Origin: Carnobacterium divergens
Lineage (GTDB): Bacteria > Bacillota > Bacilli > Lactobacillales > Carnobacteriaceae
Assembly: GCF_900258435.1 (NCBI RefSeq)
Contig: NZ_LT992558.1
Coordinates: forward strand, 1,066,881-1,130,880
DNA length: 64,000 nucleotides
Direction of reading: 5' to 3'
Part shown: piece after piece, positions 49,428-58,164 of the stretch
Layout of the letters: every line of letters starts with the position of its first letter
How positions within the stretch are numbered: the stretch's first letter is position 1
The notes under the pieces: model-generated
Told to the model about the DNA's origin: nothing
Databases searched by the model: none
What the model saw: only the letters and a program-made list of their open reading frames with translations
Translations under genes and position numbers: made by a program

Positions 49428-50189
49428 TTATATACTTGTTGGAAGACACTCACCCTGCAATTTTTTACGATATTGGTAAGGTGAAAAGCCCGCCTTTTTT
49501 TTAAATAATTTACTAAAGTAAGTCGCATCAAGGTATCCTACAGTACCAGCAATTTCAGTGATAGAATCATCTGTTTTCATCAATAGCTGTTTTGCTTTTT
49601 CGATTCGATAGTTGGTTAAATAATCAATAAAATTCATTCCAACAGCTTCTTTAAAAAAGCGACTAACATAATGACGATTTAAATGCATTCTATCGGATAA
49701 CGTTGTTAAATTAATTTCTTCATCAAAATGTTCATGAATATAATCTAACATCATATTGACTTGTTCTTTCGCTAAATTTGAAGGTTTATTATTTACAATA
49801 TCCATTAAAGATACTTGATTAAGGGATTTAACTGAACGATCGATTGCAAACTTCAATTCATCCAAATCAATTGGTTTAACTAAATAATCTAAGAAGCCAC
49901 AACGCAATGCATGATGGACGGTTTCAAAGTCATTTTTTTTCGTAAAAATAATGGTTTTTAAATTTGGTAACTGCTGAGAAAGTTTTTTTTCTAGCGAAAA
50001 CCCATCTAAAGAAGAAGTATCCATATCTAATAGCATCATTTCAGGAAGCAAGCGATTGGCAATCTTAACCGCTTCTTCTTCAGTTGTTGCATCAGGCAAT
50101 ATTTTAATATTCATAAAAGATTCCTCAATTAACTCTCGAATAGTCATTCGTTCAGCTAAGCCATCACTAACAATTAATAAACGACACAT
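49428..50189 (-). CDS. Response regulator with AraC-type DNA-binding domain
   Basis: Protein of 253 residues. The receiver domain (1-~120) has Asp9, phospho-acceptor Asp55 (MLLDMD) and Lys105 (LVKP). The AraC/XylS double HTH occupies the last ~100 residues (LSDRMHLNRHYVSRFFKEAVG; ITEIAGTVGYLDATYFSKLFKK). No sensor kinase gene is adjacent, so its signal is unknown. It is divergent from an acetaldehyde dehydrogenase gene, the most likely target. AAAGGAG precedes the start. Confidence 0.9.
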   Translation of the reverse strand: MCRLLIVSDGLAERMTIRELIEESFMNIKILPDATTEEEAVKIANRLLPEMMLLDMDTSSLDGFSLEKKLSQQLPNLKTIIFTKKNDFETVHHALRCGFLDYLVKPIDLDELKFAIDRSVKSLNQVSLMDIVNNKPSNLAKEQVNMMLDYIHEHFDEEINLTTLSDRMHLNRHYVSRFFKEAVGMNFIDYLTNYRIEKAKQLLMKTDDSITEIAGTVGYLDATYFSKLFKKKAGFSPYQYRKKLQGECLPTSI

Positions 50190-50389
50190 TTTACCAACTC
50201 CTTTAGTATAAGATTTAGTATGTAAATTGAATTTGTGAAATTGTCCTTGTTATAATATAATACCTTTAATTCACTAAGGTTTCAACTATCTTTCTTTGTG
50301 AAAAAATAAATAAGTTGAAAGGTAAATTTTTTCCAAAAACACCTTAAAATATTCCCTAACAAATAGGTTTAAATAAACTAAACTTATGT

Positions 50390-50403
50390 TGTAAGCGTTT
50401 TTA
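50390..50403. promoter_or_regulatory. Putative cre (CcpA) site before the aldehyde dehydrogenase gene
   Basis: TGTAAGCGTTTTTA matches the catabolite-responsive element consensus TGWAANCGNTNWCA with one mismatch. Located 25 bases before the start codon, where binding would repress. Confidence 0.55.
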
Positions 50404-50427
50404 ATAAAAAGCGAGGGAGCGATTTAA

Positions 50428-51768
50428 ATGACAAACAATCAATCATTCAGTGAAGTAGAAGAATTAGTAGCGAATGCTAAAATAGCACAAGAAAAATTTG
50501 CAGATTATACACAGGAACAAGTAGATAAAATTATTGAATCAATTTATCAAAATACATTGAAAAATGCAGAAAAATTAGCGATTTCAGCAAATGAAGAAAC
50601 GGGATTTGGGAATGTACCTGATAAAATAATAAAAAATACTTTTGCAAGCGAACAAGTCTATAACAGTATTAAAGATCTTTCAACAGTAGGCATAATCAAT
50701 CGTCGTGAAGAAGATAAAATTATTGAAATTGGCATACCATTAGGAATAGTAGCTGGATTGATCCCATCAACAAATCCGACATCAACGGTTATTTTTAAAG
50801 CGATGATTGCATTGAAAACTAGAAATGCTATTATTTTTTCACCCCATCCCAAAGCGTTAAAGTCTATTTTAATGACAGCAGAAATTATTGATAAAGCAGC
50901 CATTGAAGCTGGTGCACCAGCAGGTTTGGTTCAAGTCATTACACAGCCAACACTGGTTGCAACAGAAGACTTAATGAAACATAAAAATGTAGCCTTAATT
51001 TTAGCAACAGGTGGAAAAGCAATGGTAACAGCAGCCTATAGTTCAGGGACTCCCGCAATTGGTGTAGGACCAGGAAATGTCCCAGCATTTATTGAAGCGT
51101 CAGCAAATATTGAAGAGGCCATTGAGGCGATTGTTAGCAGTAAATCATTTGATAACGGTGTTATCTGCGCATCAGAACAGGCTATTGTTGTTGAAGAATC
51201 TATAAAAGCAGAAGTTGTAGCAAAACTAAAAGAAAAACAGGTTTACTTTATGAATGTAGAAGAATCTGAAAAGGTAAGTAAGTTTATTTTACGAGAAACA
51301 GGTGCTTTAAATCCTGAGATAGTTGGGAAAAGTGCAGAAGCAGTGGCGGATTTAATAGGAATTTCAGTACCTGCTGGAACAAAAATTTTAATTTCAGAAC
51401 AAACAGAAATTGGCAAACACAATCCTTATTCAAGAGAGAAATTAACCCCTATTTTAGGACTTTACACAGTTTCTTCATTTGAAACTGGCTTAGCTACGTG
51501 TAAGGCTCTACTAGAAAACGAGGGGATGGGTCATACAGCTGTAATTCATACAACAAATGAATGGAAAGCGGAACAGTATGGATTAAAAATGCAAGCAGCG
51601 CGGATATTAGTGAATACACTAGGAGCATTAGGTGCAATAGGCGCAACAACGAACCTAGCACCGTCAATGACTTTAGGATGTGGAGCAATGGGTGGGAGTA
51701 GTACCACAGACAATGTCACAGCGCATCACTTATTAAATATAAAACGTATTGCATATGGGGTAGAATAA
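50428..51768 (+). CDS. Acetaldehyde dehydrogenase (CoA-acylating), EutE/AdhE-N type
   Basis: Enzyme of 446 residues similar to the N-terminal half of AdhE, interconverting acetaldehyde and acetyl-CoA with NAD. LATGGKAMVTAAYSSGTPAIGVGPGN-type nucleotide and substrate motifs are clear in two segments, and FDNGVICASEQ contains the catalytic cysteine near residue 250. No alcohol dehydrogenase domain is fused and no eut/pdu microcompartment genes are near. AGGGAGCG site upstream; a cre-like site suggests carbon catabolite control, and the divergent AraC-type regulator may activate it. Confidence 0.88.
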   Translation: MTNNQSFSEVEELVANAKIAQEKFADYTQEQVDKIIESIYQNTLKNAEKLAISANEETGFGNVPDKIIKNTFASEQVYNSIKDLSTVGIINRREEDKIIEIGIPLGIVAGLIPSTNPTSTVIFKAMIALKTRNAIIFSPHPKALKSILMTAEIIDKAAIEAGAPAGLVQVITQPTLVATEDLMKHKNVALILATGGKAMVTAAYSSGTPAIGVGPGNVPAFIEASANIEEAIEAIVSSKSFDNGVICASEQAIVVEESIKAEVVAKLKEKQVYFMNVEESEKVSKFILRETGALNPEIVGKSAEAVADLIGISVPAGTKILISEQTEIGKHNPYSREKLTPILGLYTVSSFETGLATCKALLENEGMGHTAVIHTTNEWKAEQYGLKMQAARILVNTLGALGAIGATTNLAPSMTLGCGAMGGSSTTDNVTAHHLLNIKRIAYGVE

Positions 51769-51784
51769 GCTAAAATAAAAAGAA

Positions 51785-51823
51785 TAGAAACTTATTAAAG
51801 TAAGTTTCTATTTTTTTTTTTTT
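51785..51823 (+). terminator. Intrinsic terminator
   Basis: TAGAAACTTA and TAAGTTTCTA stem followed by 13 T. Confidence 0.92.
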
Positions 51824-51911
51824 GAAAAAGAAAAACACCTAAATTTTGTAAATTATGATAAACTAGACAAAAAGCACTCTCGCATTTAGTGATAAATAAG
51901 ATTAGGAGGTT

Positions 51912-52679
51912 TTGACGATCTATTATCTGCAAAAAGATCCTAAAATAAATAAAATTAAGATAACTGCAATCATTGGCGTCATTTTATTAGTTAGTATGGC
52001 GATTAGTTTATTTGTTGCTAAAGAATCTAATTGGTCCCTTTTCAAAGAAGACACTAAGTCCTTTCCAGTTAAAGGGGTTCAAGTGTCACAAGAGGATGGC
52101 TACATAGACTGGCAAGGAATTGAAAGCAATCAAGTGTCATTTGCGTATATTAAAGCCACAGAGGGCAGCAATTACACAGATGACCAGTTTGCAATTAATT
52201 GGGAAAGAATCCAAGGAACATCACTAAGAAGAGGTGCCAGTCACTATTTTAGTTTTGATAGCCCCGGAGCAACACAAGGGATCCATTTTAACCAAGTTGT
52301 TTCCACTCAAAAAGACGACTTACCTCCAGTTGTGATAGTTGAATTGTACGATCAATACAAACAAAACCCACCTAAAAAAGAAAGTGTTGTTAAGGAATTA
52401 AAAGATTTTATTCAAGTTGTTATGGATGAAAAAGGACAGAACTTAATTTTATGTGTGGATGCTAATGTCTATCAAAAATTTATAAAAAATGAATTTGTAA
52501 AATCTGATATTTGGTTCGTTGATACAAAAAATAAACCAAGTAAAGAAGAGAAGATTCCTTGGAAATTCTGGGAGTACACAGAAGAAGGCGAATTATCAAA
52601 GGGAAACATTAAACAACAAAGTTTAGATTTTGTAGTATTTAATGGAAATAAATCCCAGTTTGAAAAATTTGGGCAATAG
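51912..52679 (+). CDS. Membrane-anchored GH25 (lysozyme-like) protein with altered active site
   Basis: Protein of 255 residues with a membrane anchor (about 17-37) and a GH25-like domain: KGVQVSQEDGYIDWQGI, FAYIKATEG, RRGASHYFSFD, LPPVVIVELYDQ, WKFWEYTEEGEL and SLDFVVFNG follow the family order. Two usual catalytic acids look replaced: the Asp of GxDVS is Gln, and the Asp of LDxE is Ile (VIVE); the Glu and the late Asp remain. It may be a divergent muramidase or a wall-binding protein. TTG 51912 lies only 2 bases after AGGAGG, so the true start is uncertain. Confidence 0.78.
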   Translation: MTIYYLQKDPKINKIKITAIIGVILLVSMAISLFVAKESNWSLFKEDTKSFPVKGVQVSQEDGYIDWQGIESNQVSFAYIKATEGSNYTDDQFAINWERIQGTSLRRGASHYFSFDSPGATQGIHFNQVVSTQKDDLPPVVIVELYDQYKQNPPKKESVVKELKDFIQVVMDEKGQNLILCVDANVYQKFIKNEFVKSDIWFVDTKNKPSKEEKIPWKFWEYTEEGELSKGNIKQQSLDFVVFNGNKSQFEKFGQ

Positions 52680-52706
52680 AAAAAGAAAGTGTTTGGGGGA
52701 ATTTTT

Positions 52707-53546
52707 ATGAGTTATGTGATTGGGAGTATTGTTATTTTGATAGGAGTAGGGCTTTATTTATATAGTCAAAATCATTGGATTAAAACGACACAGTACAATA
52801 TTGCAATCCCTTACCTCGCAACAAGTCTTAAAAAAACAAAGATTGTTCATTTATCGGATCTACACATTCCAAGGCACAATGTTTCTTTGGATAAATTGGT
52901 TGCAAAAGTAAGAGAAGCCAACCCAGCCTTAATTCTTTTAACGGGTGATTTAGTAGACATTCGAGTAGAAGAGTTTCCAAAATTGGAATTATCTCGAATA
53001 GCAAGCGAATTAGTAGCCATTGCACCAACCTATGCTGTCACTGGAAATCATGATGTATCAAGTGGACACTTACAAGAATGGGAAGACATTCTAAGTTCAC
53101 AAGGAGTTCGAGTTCTAATTGATGAAGCCGAATGGCTGCAAATTGGCAAAGCAGGTCTTGTGATAATGGGCTTATCTGAAAAAGAGAATTTTAAGTTACA
53201 ATCAACGCCTATTTTAAGTGGAATTGAATTAAGCGAAGGAATGCTAGAACAACCTAAAATTTTATTAGCCCATCATCCAGAATTTTTTGAAAGCTATCAT
53301 TTAGATCAAGTGAAATCTCCAGATATTACCTTTAGCGGACACGCACATGGAGGACAAATCAGAGTCCCATTTATCGGGGGACTTTATGCGCCTGGACAAG
53401 GAAAATACCCAAATTTTACAGAAGGTATCCATTATCACCCACAATTAAAAAGTAAGCGATTAGTAATCAGTCGAGGTATCGGAAATTCCACTTTCCCATT
53501 TAGAGTCAACAATCGACCTGAGCTAGTTATTGTGACCTTGAACTAA
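52707..53546 (+). CDS. Membrane-anchored metallophosphoesterase (YkuE/YaeI-like)
   Basis: Protein of 279 residues with one N-terminal anchor (about 3-20) and a calcineurin-like phosphoesterase domain. Metal motifs: HLSDLHIPR, LLTGDLVD, VTGNHD, LLAHHPE and SGHAHGGQIR. The family includes lipid and UDP-DAGn phosphoesterases; the substrate here is unknown. ATG 52707 with GGGGGA is preferred over GTG 52689. It follows the GH25 gene by 27 bases and may be co-transcribed. Confidence 0.88.
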   Translation: MSYVIGSIVILIGVGLYLYSQNHWIKTTQYNIAIPYLATSLKKTKIVHLSDLHIPRHNVSLDKLVAKVREANPALILLTGDLVDIRVEEFPKLELSRIASELVAIAPTYAVTGNHDVSSGHLQEWEDILSSQGVRVLIDEAEWLQIGKAGLVIMGLSEKENFKLQSTPILSGIELSEGMLEQPKILLAHHPEFFESYHLDQVKSPDITFSGHAHGGQIRVPFIGGLYAPGQGKYPNFTEGIHYHPQLKSKRLVISRGIGNSTFPFRVNNRPELVIVTLN

Positions 53547-53548
53547 CA

Positions 53549-53584
53549 TGACTAAATTGTAAGATTGATTGACTAAATTGTAAG
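53549..53584 (+). promoter_or_regulatory. 15-bp direct repeats with 21-bp period upstream of the yxeA-like gene
   Basis: TGACTAAATTGTAAG occurs at 53549-53563 and exactly again at 53570-53584, a spacing of two helical turns. A GATAAT -10 (53617-53622) follows with a poor -35, as in promoters that need an activator. Confidence 0.65.
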
Positions 53585-53646
53585 TTCATTAAAAGGACTT
53601 TTTTCTTTCAAAAAGAGATAATGGAAGAAAGAAAAGAGGGATTGAG

Positions 53647-54003
53647 ATGAAAAAAGGAATTGCATTAATTATTTTAGTAGTAGCTGTTGCAGCAGGATTT
53701 TTTTATCAAAAAGAATATACTGGTAAAGAATATTACACACAAATCATAACGGACGGTCATAAATTCATTCAAAAAGACGATCAAGATCGAGAAAGCATTA
53801 ACTATTCTTACAATCAAAAGTTTTACAATGAAGATGGAGAGCTACAAACATTGTCATTTAATGGAGGATTAGACCGTCCACTAAAGAAAAATGCCTATTT
53901 AAAAGCTAAAGTTCACCCAAAAAAAGGTGTTCTTTCATGGGAAGAAGTTTCAAAAAGCGAAGTTCCTAAAAAAGCTTTAGAAGAAATTGAAAAAAATCAC
54001 TAA
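53647..54003 (+). CDS. YxeA family (DUF1093) secreted protein
   Basis: Protein of 118 residues with an N-terminal hydrophobic segment (about 4-20) serving as signal or anchor. EYYTQIITDGHKF, the NYSYNQKFYNEDGELQTLSF strand pair and RPLKKNAYLKAKV match the YxeA/DUF1093 OB-like fold. Function unknown; B. subtilis yxeA lies next to a bacitracin-type ABC transporter, but no such transporter is here. GAGGGATTGAG site before ATG 53647. The direct repeats upstream suggest response-regulator control. Confidence 0.85.
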   Translation: MKKGIALIILVVAVAAGFFYQKEYTGKEYYTQIITDGHKFIQKDDQDRESINYSYNQKFYNEDGELQTLSFNGGLDRPLKKNAYLKAKVHPKKGVLSWEEVSKSEVPKKALEEIEKNH

Positions 54004-54043
54004 ACATTATTTTCTGATGTTTAGTCATACTTGAATCTAATCA

Positions 54044-54073
54044 AAAAAACCAAAAGAATTTTTGGTTTTTTTT
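54044..54073 (+). terminator. Intrinsic terminator
   Basis: AAAAAACCAAAA and TTTTGGTTTTTT with a GAAT loop and T run. Confidence 0.9.
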
Positions 54074-54210
54074 ATTTACTTTTCTTAGCAATTTAATTCA
54101 GAATCTTTAAAAGCAAATCAAATGCAAGTGGAAAATTAATCTATTATACTAAGTGTAGATTTGATAAACTATTAATAGCGAAATGCAAATTGTTATAGAG
54201 GAGATGAAGT

Positions 54211-55236
54211 ATGGAGTTCGTTATTTTAGCAAGTTGTTTTATTATAATAGGTATGGTGGTTTTATTAAGAGAGCGGCGCAGTTTTTTTGGAGGAATGAGT
54301 GTAGCATTTGGGAGTATTTTTCTTACGCTAACTTTGTTGTCACTACTATTAGTTCAAATAGGCGAAGTGTCTAACAAAGGTTCATTTATTGTTCTAATGA
54401 TTGTTTATTTACTATTTCCGGTATTGTTTTTAGGTGTCAATATTTTCTTTATTGTTAATACACATATTATGAATACTAAGGAAGGGCGTAGTGTAACTGC
54501 AAAACTTTCAGCGTTATTAGGATTGAATTTATTGATTGTTGTACCTGCTTTTTTTTATTTGATAACTATCGGATCAGGTGAAATACATTTAGTTCTTTTT
54601 TCAGCAATTTTATTTTTGATCTTAAGTGATCTGTTGATTTCTTTTTTATTTATTTGTTATTTATTTTATTCTTGGATGTATCAAATGATTCCTATAAAAA
54701 AACAAATTGATTATATTATTGTTCTGGGTTCTGGAATAAAAAGTGAAGAAGTTCCTCCCTTACTAAAAAGTCGGTTGGATAAAGCCATTGAATATTACGA
54801 TAAAAATAGTTCTAGTAAAATAGTTGTGAGCGGTGGACAAGGAGCAGATGAGCCAGTATCTGAAGCGTTTGCTATGAAGAAGTACTTACTATCTCAACAA
54901 ATCCCAGAAGAAAAAATTTTGGTTGAAGATGCTTCAACGACAACCTATGAGAATATGAAATTTTCTAAAAAAATAATTTTCGAAGATTGGAAAAATGATA
55001 AAGAAAATCCAAAAATTCTCTTTTCAACTAATAATTATCATGTTTTAAGAGGTGCACTGTATGCCAGAAAAGCCCAATTAAAGGCAGAAGGAGTTGGAGC
55101 TCCAACAGCACTCTATTTTTTACCAACAGCACTAATTCGTGAATATATTGCTCTATTGATGTTATACAAAAAATTTACTATTAGTATGATTTTTTTATGT
55201 CTGTTAATGGTAATTCTTAGCGCACTTCCTATTTAG
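54211..55236 (+). CDS. YdcF/SanA family membrane protein (DUF218)
   Basis: Protein of 341 residues. Five or so hydrophobic segments fill the first ~165 residues. They are followed by a DUF218 domain (YIIVLGSGI, LLKSRLDKAIEYY, IVVSGGQGADEPVSEA, VEDASTTTYENMKFSK, LFSTNNYHVLRG), and a final membrane segment closes the protein. Family relatives (ElyC, SanA, YdcF) affect envelope precursors. The substrate is unknown. GGAGATGA precedes ATG 54211. Confidence 0.88.
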   Translation: MEFVILASCFIIIGMVVLLRERRSFFGGMSVAFGSIFLTLTLLSLLLVQIGEVSNKGSFIVLMIVYLLFPVLFLGVNIFFIVNTHIMNTKEGRSVTAKLSALLGLNLLIVVPAFFYLITIGSGEIHLVLFSAILFLILSDLLISFLFICYLFYSWMYQMIPIKKQIDYIIVLGSGIKSEEVPPLLKSRLDKAIEYYDKNSSSKIVVSGGQGADEPVSEAFAMKKYLLSQQIPEEKILVEDASTTTYENMKFSKKIIFEDWKNDKENPKILFSTNNYHVLRGALYARKAQLKAEGVGAPTALYFLPTALIREYIALLMLYKKFTISMIFLCLLMVILSALPI

Positions 55237-55347
55237 CAGATACACTAAAATAGGTTTGACTAGGCTACTTTAGTATAAGGGTTATTCTTTGAATTCACTC
55301 TTTAAATTCGTTACACTTAACTTAATCTATAAAGGAGCGTGATACGA

Positions 55348-56148
55348 ATGGTAGTAAGTTTATTAGACAGATTGCCTTTGAAAAACGGGTTAACGATTCC
55401 AGGTATAGGATTAGGAACATACGGCATGGACGACAACGAAGTAGAAGAAGTTGTTTTTACGGCAATTATGAATGGCTATCGCTTGATTGACACGGCGACA
55501 ATGTACAATAATGAAGTCGGAGTTGGCCGAGGCATTAACCGAGCAATCAATGCAGGTATTTCAAGAGACGAACTTTTTGTTGTGACGAAAATTTGGAAAA
55601 ATGAGATGGGCTTTGATTCTACATTAAAGGCCTTCGAAGCAAGCTTTAAACGACTTGAATTAGAATATATCGATCTATTATTGATTCATTGGCCAAATGA
55701 ATCAGATGATGTTAATTTAGAAACCTGGCAAGCGATGGAAACTTTAGTGGAAGCTGGAAGAGTAAGAGCACTAGGAGTAGCAAACTTTACTCGTGGCGAT
55801 TTAACACCCTTATTAAAATCTGCTAAAATAAAACCGACGGTCAATCAATATGAAATTTATCCTGGTCATAGTCAAGAAGAGTTACATGAATTTTGTGAGA
55901 GCAAAAATATTGTTTCAATGGCTTACTCACCCTTAAAAAGAGGCAAATTAACTACTGAAAATAAATTATTAAAAATTGCGAATAGACACAATAAAACAGT
56001 TTCACAGGTGGTATTACGATGGAATATTCAAAGAGATGTTATTCCGATTCCTAAAACAACCCATAAAGAACGATTAATTGAAAATGCAGCGATTTTTGAC
56101 TTTGAATTATCAGATGAAGACATGGATATCCTTAATGAGATGGGGTAA
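55348..56148 (+). CDS. Aldo/keto reductase
   Basis: NADPH-dependent reductase of 266 residues with a TIM-barrel fold. The catalytic tetrad is visible: Asp48 (LIDTATMY), Tyr53, Lys81 (VTKIW) and His114 (LLIHWP). VNQYEIYPG and VIPIPKTTHKERLIEN near the C-terminus bind the cofactor. ATG 55348 with AAAGGAG at ~10 bases is preferred over GTG 55339. Similar to 2,5-diketo-gluconate-reductase-like members; substrate not predictable. Monocistronic. Confidence 0.92.
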   Translation: MVVSLLDRLPLKNGLTIPGIGLGTYGMDDNEVEEVVFTAIMNGYRLIDTATMYNNEVGVGRGINRAINAGISRDELFVVTKIWKNEMGFDSTLKAFEASFKRLELEYIDLLLIHWPNESDDVNLETWQAMETLVEAGRVRALGVANFTRGDLTPLLKSAKIKPTVNQYEIYPGHSQEELHEFCESKNIVSMAYSPLKRGKLTTENKLLKIANRHNKTVSQVVLRWNIQRDVIPIPKTTHKERLIENAAIFDFELSDEDMDILNEMG

Positions 56149-56152
56149 AATA

Positions 56153-56197
56153 AAAACGAAAGGCTAAAAGAAGTTCTTTTAGCCTTTCGTTTTTTTA
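56153..56197. terminator. Strong intrinsic terminator
   Basis: AAAACGAAAGGCTAAAAGAA and its exact complement form a ~20-bp stem followed by a T run. Confidence 0.93.
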
Positions 56198-56232
56198 GTA
56201 TAGATACTAAATGAAAAGAGATGAAGTGTGTG

Positions 56233-56937
56233 ATGGTAGAGTATCAAAAAATTGTAAAAGGCACTTTTATCGAACGACCGAATCGTTTTATCGCTATTTG
56301 CCAAGTCGAGGGAAAAGAAGTTGTAACGCATGTTAAAAATACCGGACGATGCAAAGAATTGCTCATACCAGGAGTGACGGTATACCTAAATTATGTTCCC
56401 TCTAAAACGAGAAAAACAGATTATGACTTAATTTCGGTTTTAAAAGGAAATAGACTGATAAATATTGACAGTCAAGTTCCTAATGAGATAGTTGAGGAAA
56501 GCTTATTGACTGGAAAAATGCAGTTGCCAGGGGTTAAAGGAATCATTCAAACCTTAAAAAGAGAAGTTGTGTATCAAAATTCAAAATTTGATTTTTATTT
56601 TGAAACCGATAAATCTGAAAAAGGATTTATTGAAGTAAAAGGAATGACTCTAGAAAAAAATAACCAAGTGTCATTTCCAGATGCTCCAACATTAAGAGGA
56701 TTAAAACACGTTAATGAATTAATTCATGCCGTGAAAGTAGGATTCTATGGATGTGTTTGCTTTATTGTCCAAATGGAAGGAGTAGAATCTGCAACAATTA
56801 ATCGAAAAATGCAGCCAGCGCTTCAAGAAGCAATGGAAAATGCATTGAAAACAGGTGTTAATGCAATAGCTTATACTTGTCAGGTGACCCCTAAAACGAT
56901 TACAATAAATAAGTCGATTCCTTTTAAATTAAATTGA
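56233..56937 (+). CDS. sfsA: Sugar fermentation stimulation protein SfsA family
   Basis: Protein of 234 residues of the SfsA family, now seen as a nuclease-like fold with an N-terminal OB domain. FIERPNRFIAICQVEGKEVVTHVKNTGRCKE is typical in two segments; FDFYFETDKSEKGFIEVKGMTLE holds the D-E-K pattern of the nuclease site, and FPDAPTLRGLKHV follows. The biological role is unclear. ATG 56233 suits the family start; ATG 56221 and GTG 56230 are alternatives, none with a strong ribosome site. Confidence 0.9.
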   Translation: MVEYQKIVKGTFIERPNRFIAICQVEGKEVVTHVKNTGRCKELLIPGVTVYLNYVPSKTRKTDYDLISVLKGNRLINIDSQVPNEIVEESLLTGKMQLPGVKGIIQTLKREVVYQNSKFDFYFETDKSEKGFIEVKGMTLEKNNQVSFPDAPTLRGLKHVNELIHAVKVGFYGCVCFIVQMEGVESATINRKMQPALQEAMENALKTGVNAIAYTCQVTPKTITINKSIPFKLN

Positions 56938-56975
56938 GTTAATAGGACGATGAAACTAATGGAGGACGTGAAGCA

Positions 56976-57977
56976 ATGTTAAATTTAGGAATTATTGGAA
57001 CCAACTGGATTACGAATCAATTTATTGATGCTGCCATCGAAACAAAAGAGTACCAACTAGTGGCTGTTTATTCACGAAAAAAGGAACAAGCTGAAACTTT
57101 TGGAAAACCTTATGGAGCGACTATTTTTGAGACAAAATTAGAAGATTTTGCAAACCATCCAGGAATTGATGTTGTTTATATTGCTTCGCCAAATAGCCTA
57201 CATTTTCAACAAGCGTTGACATTAATGAAAGCGAAAAAACATGTAATCGTTGAAAAGCCGATGTTTTCAAATCCAACAGAATGGCATGCTGCTAAACAAG
57301 TAGCCGAAGAAAACGATGTATTCCTCTTAGAAGCAGCAAGACATATCCACGAACAAAATTTTGCAATTGTAAAAGAAGAATTAACGAAAATAGATGATAT
57401 CAAAGGGGCAACCTTTACTTATATGAAATACTCTTCTCGCTATGATCAAGTGCTAGAAGGACAAGAACCCAATATCTTTTCACCACACTTTTCAGGTGGT
57501 GCGTTATCTGATTTAGGTGTGTATGGTGTGTATGCTGCAATTGGTTGGTTTGGGATGCCAATAAGCTGTCATTATTTTGCACAAAAAATCGCAACGAAAG
57601 TTGACGGAATGGGAACCATGATTTTAAGATATCCAGGTTTCGATGTGACACTCTTAACAGGTAAAATGGTTGATTCGTACTTACCTTCGGAAATCTACAC
57701 ACTTAATCAAACCATTCTTATGGATGGAGTAAATGCCATTTCGTCAATTGAAGTCATTGATCGTAAAACAGCGACACGCCAAGAACGAGCAACACCCCCT
57801 CAAGAAAATCCAATGGTAGATGAAGCAAAAGCCTTTGCTAAAGTATTGAATCATCCAGAAGATAAAAAAAATCAAGAGCTTTATCAATCGTGGTTATTGC
57901 TAAGTCAACAAGTGAATGAAGTGCTGAAAAAACTTAGAGACGACGCAGGCATTGTTTTTGATGCAGATAAAATTTAA
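56976..57977 (+). CDS. Gfo/Idh/MocA family oxidoreductase
   Basis: Predicted NAD(P)-dependent dehydrogenase of 333 residues. The Rossmann start LGIIGTNWITNQF, the VVYIASPNSLHF strand and the EKP motif at 93-95 (Lys94 catalytic) are present; GGALSDLGVYGVYAA near residue 175 lines the substrate site. It differs clearly from the family member at 397-1365. GGAGGACG site before ATG 56976. The substrate is unknown. Confidence 0.9.
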   Translation: MLNLGIIGTNWITNQFIDAAIETKEYQLVAVYSRKKEQAETFGKPYGATIFETKLEDFANHPGIDVVYIASPNSLHFQQALTLMKAKKHVIVEKPMFSNPTEWHAAKQVAEENDVFLLEAARHIHEQNFAIVKEELTKIDDIKGATFTYMKYSSRYDQVLEGQEPNIFSPHFSGGALSDLGVYGVYAAIGWFGMPISCHYFAQKIATKVDGMGTMILRYPGFDVTLLTGKMVDSYLPSEIYTLNQTILMDGVNAISSIEVIDRKTATRQERATPPQENPMVDEAKAFAKVLNHPEDKKNQELYQSWLLLSQQVNEVLKKLRDDAGIVFDADKI

Positions 57978-57987
57978 ATAAGTAAAC

Positions 57988-58022
57988 AAAAACCATTGGA
58001 TGAAAAAATCTAATGGTTTTTT
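57988..58022 (+). terminator. Intrinsic terminator
   Basis: AAAAACCATT and AATGGTTTTT, with extra GAT/ATC pairing inside, followed by T. Confidence 0.88.
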
Positions 58023-58118
58023 GATGATATAAATTTAAATTGCGAATAATAAAATAGAGTAATTTAAATAAAAAAAGAGATTATTCAAAATATCCAACAA
58101 AAAGGCGTTTTTTTAAAG

Positions 58119-58124
58119 TATAAT
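58119..58124 (+). promoter_or_regulatory. -10 box of the DEAD-box helicase gene
   Basis: A perfect TATAAT hexamer with no clear -35. Transcription from it would start near 58131, next to an in-frame ATG at 58132. Confidence 0.5.
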
Positions 58125-58164
58125 AGATAAGATGAACGATAGAGAAACGGGGAAATTACACACT

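Noticed and set aside
54183..54374. 63-codon frame overlapping the YdcF-like gene start
   Set aside because: It is out of frame with the clear membrane protein gene and encodes no recognisable protein.
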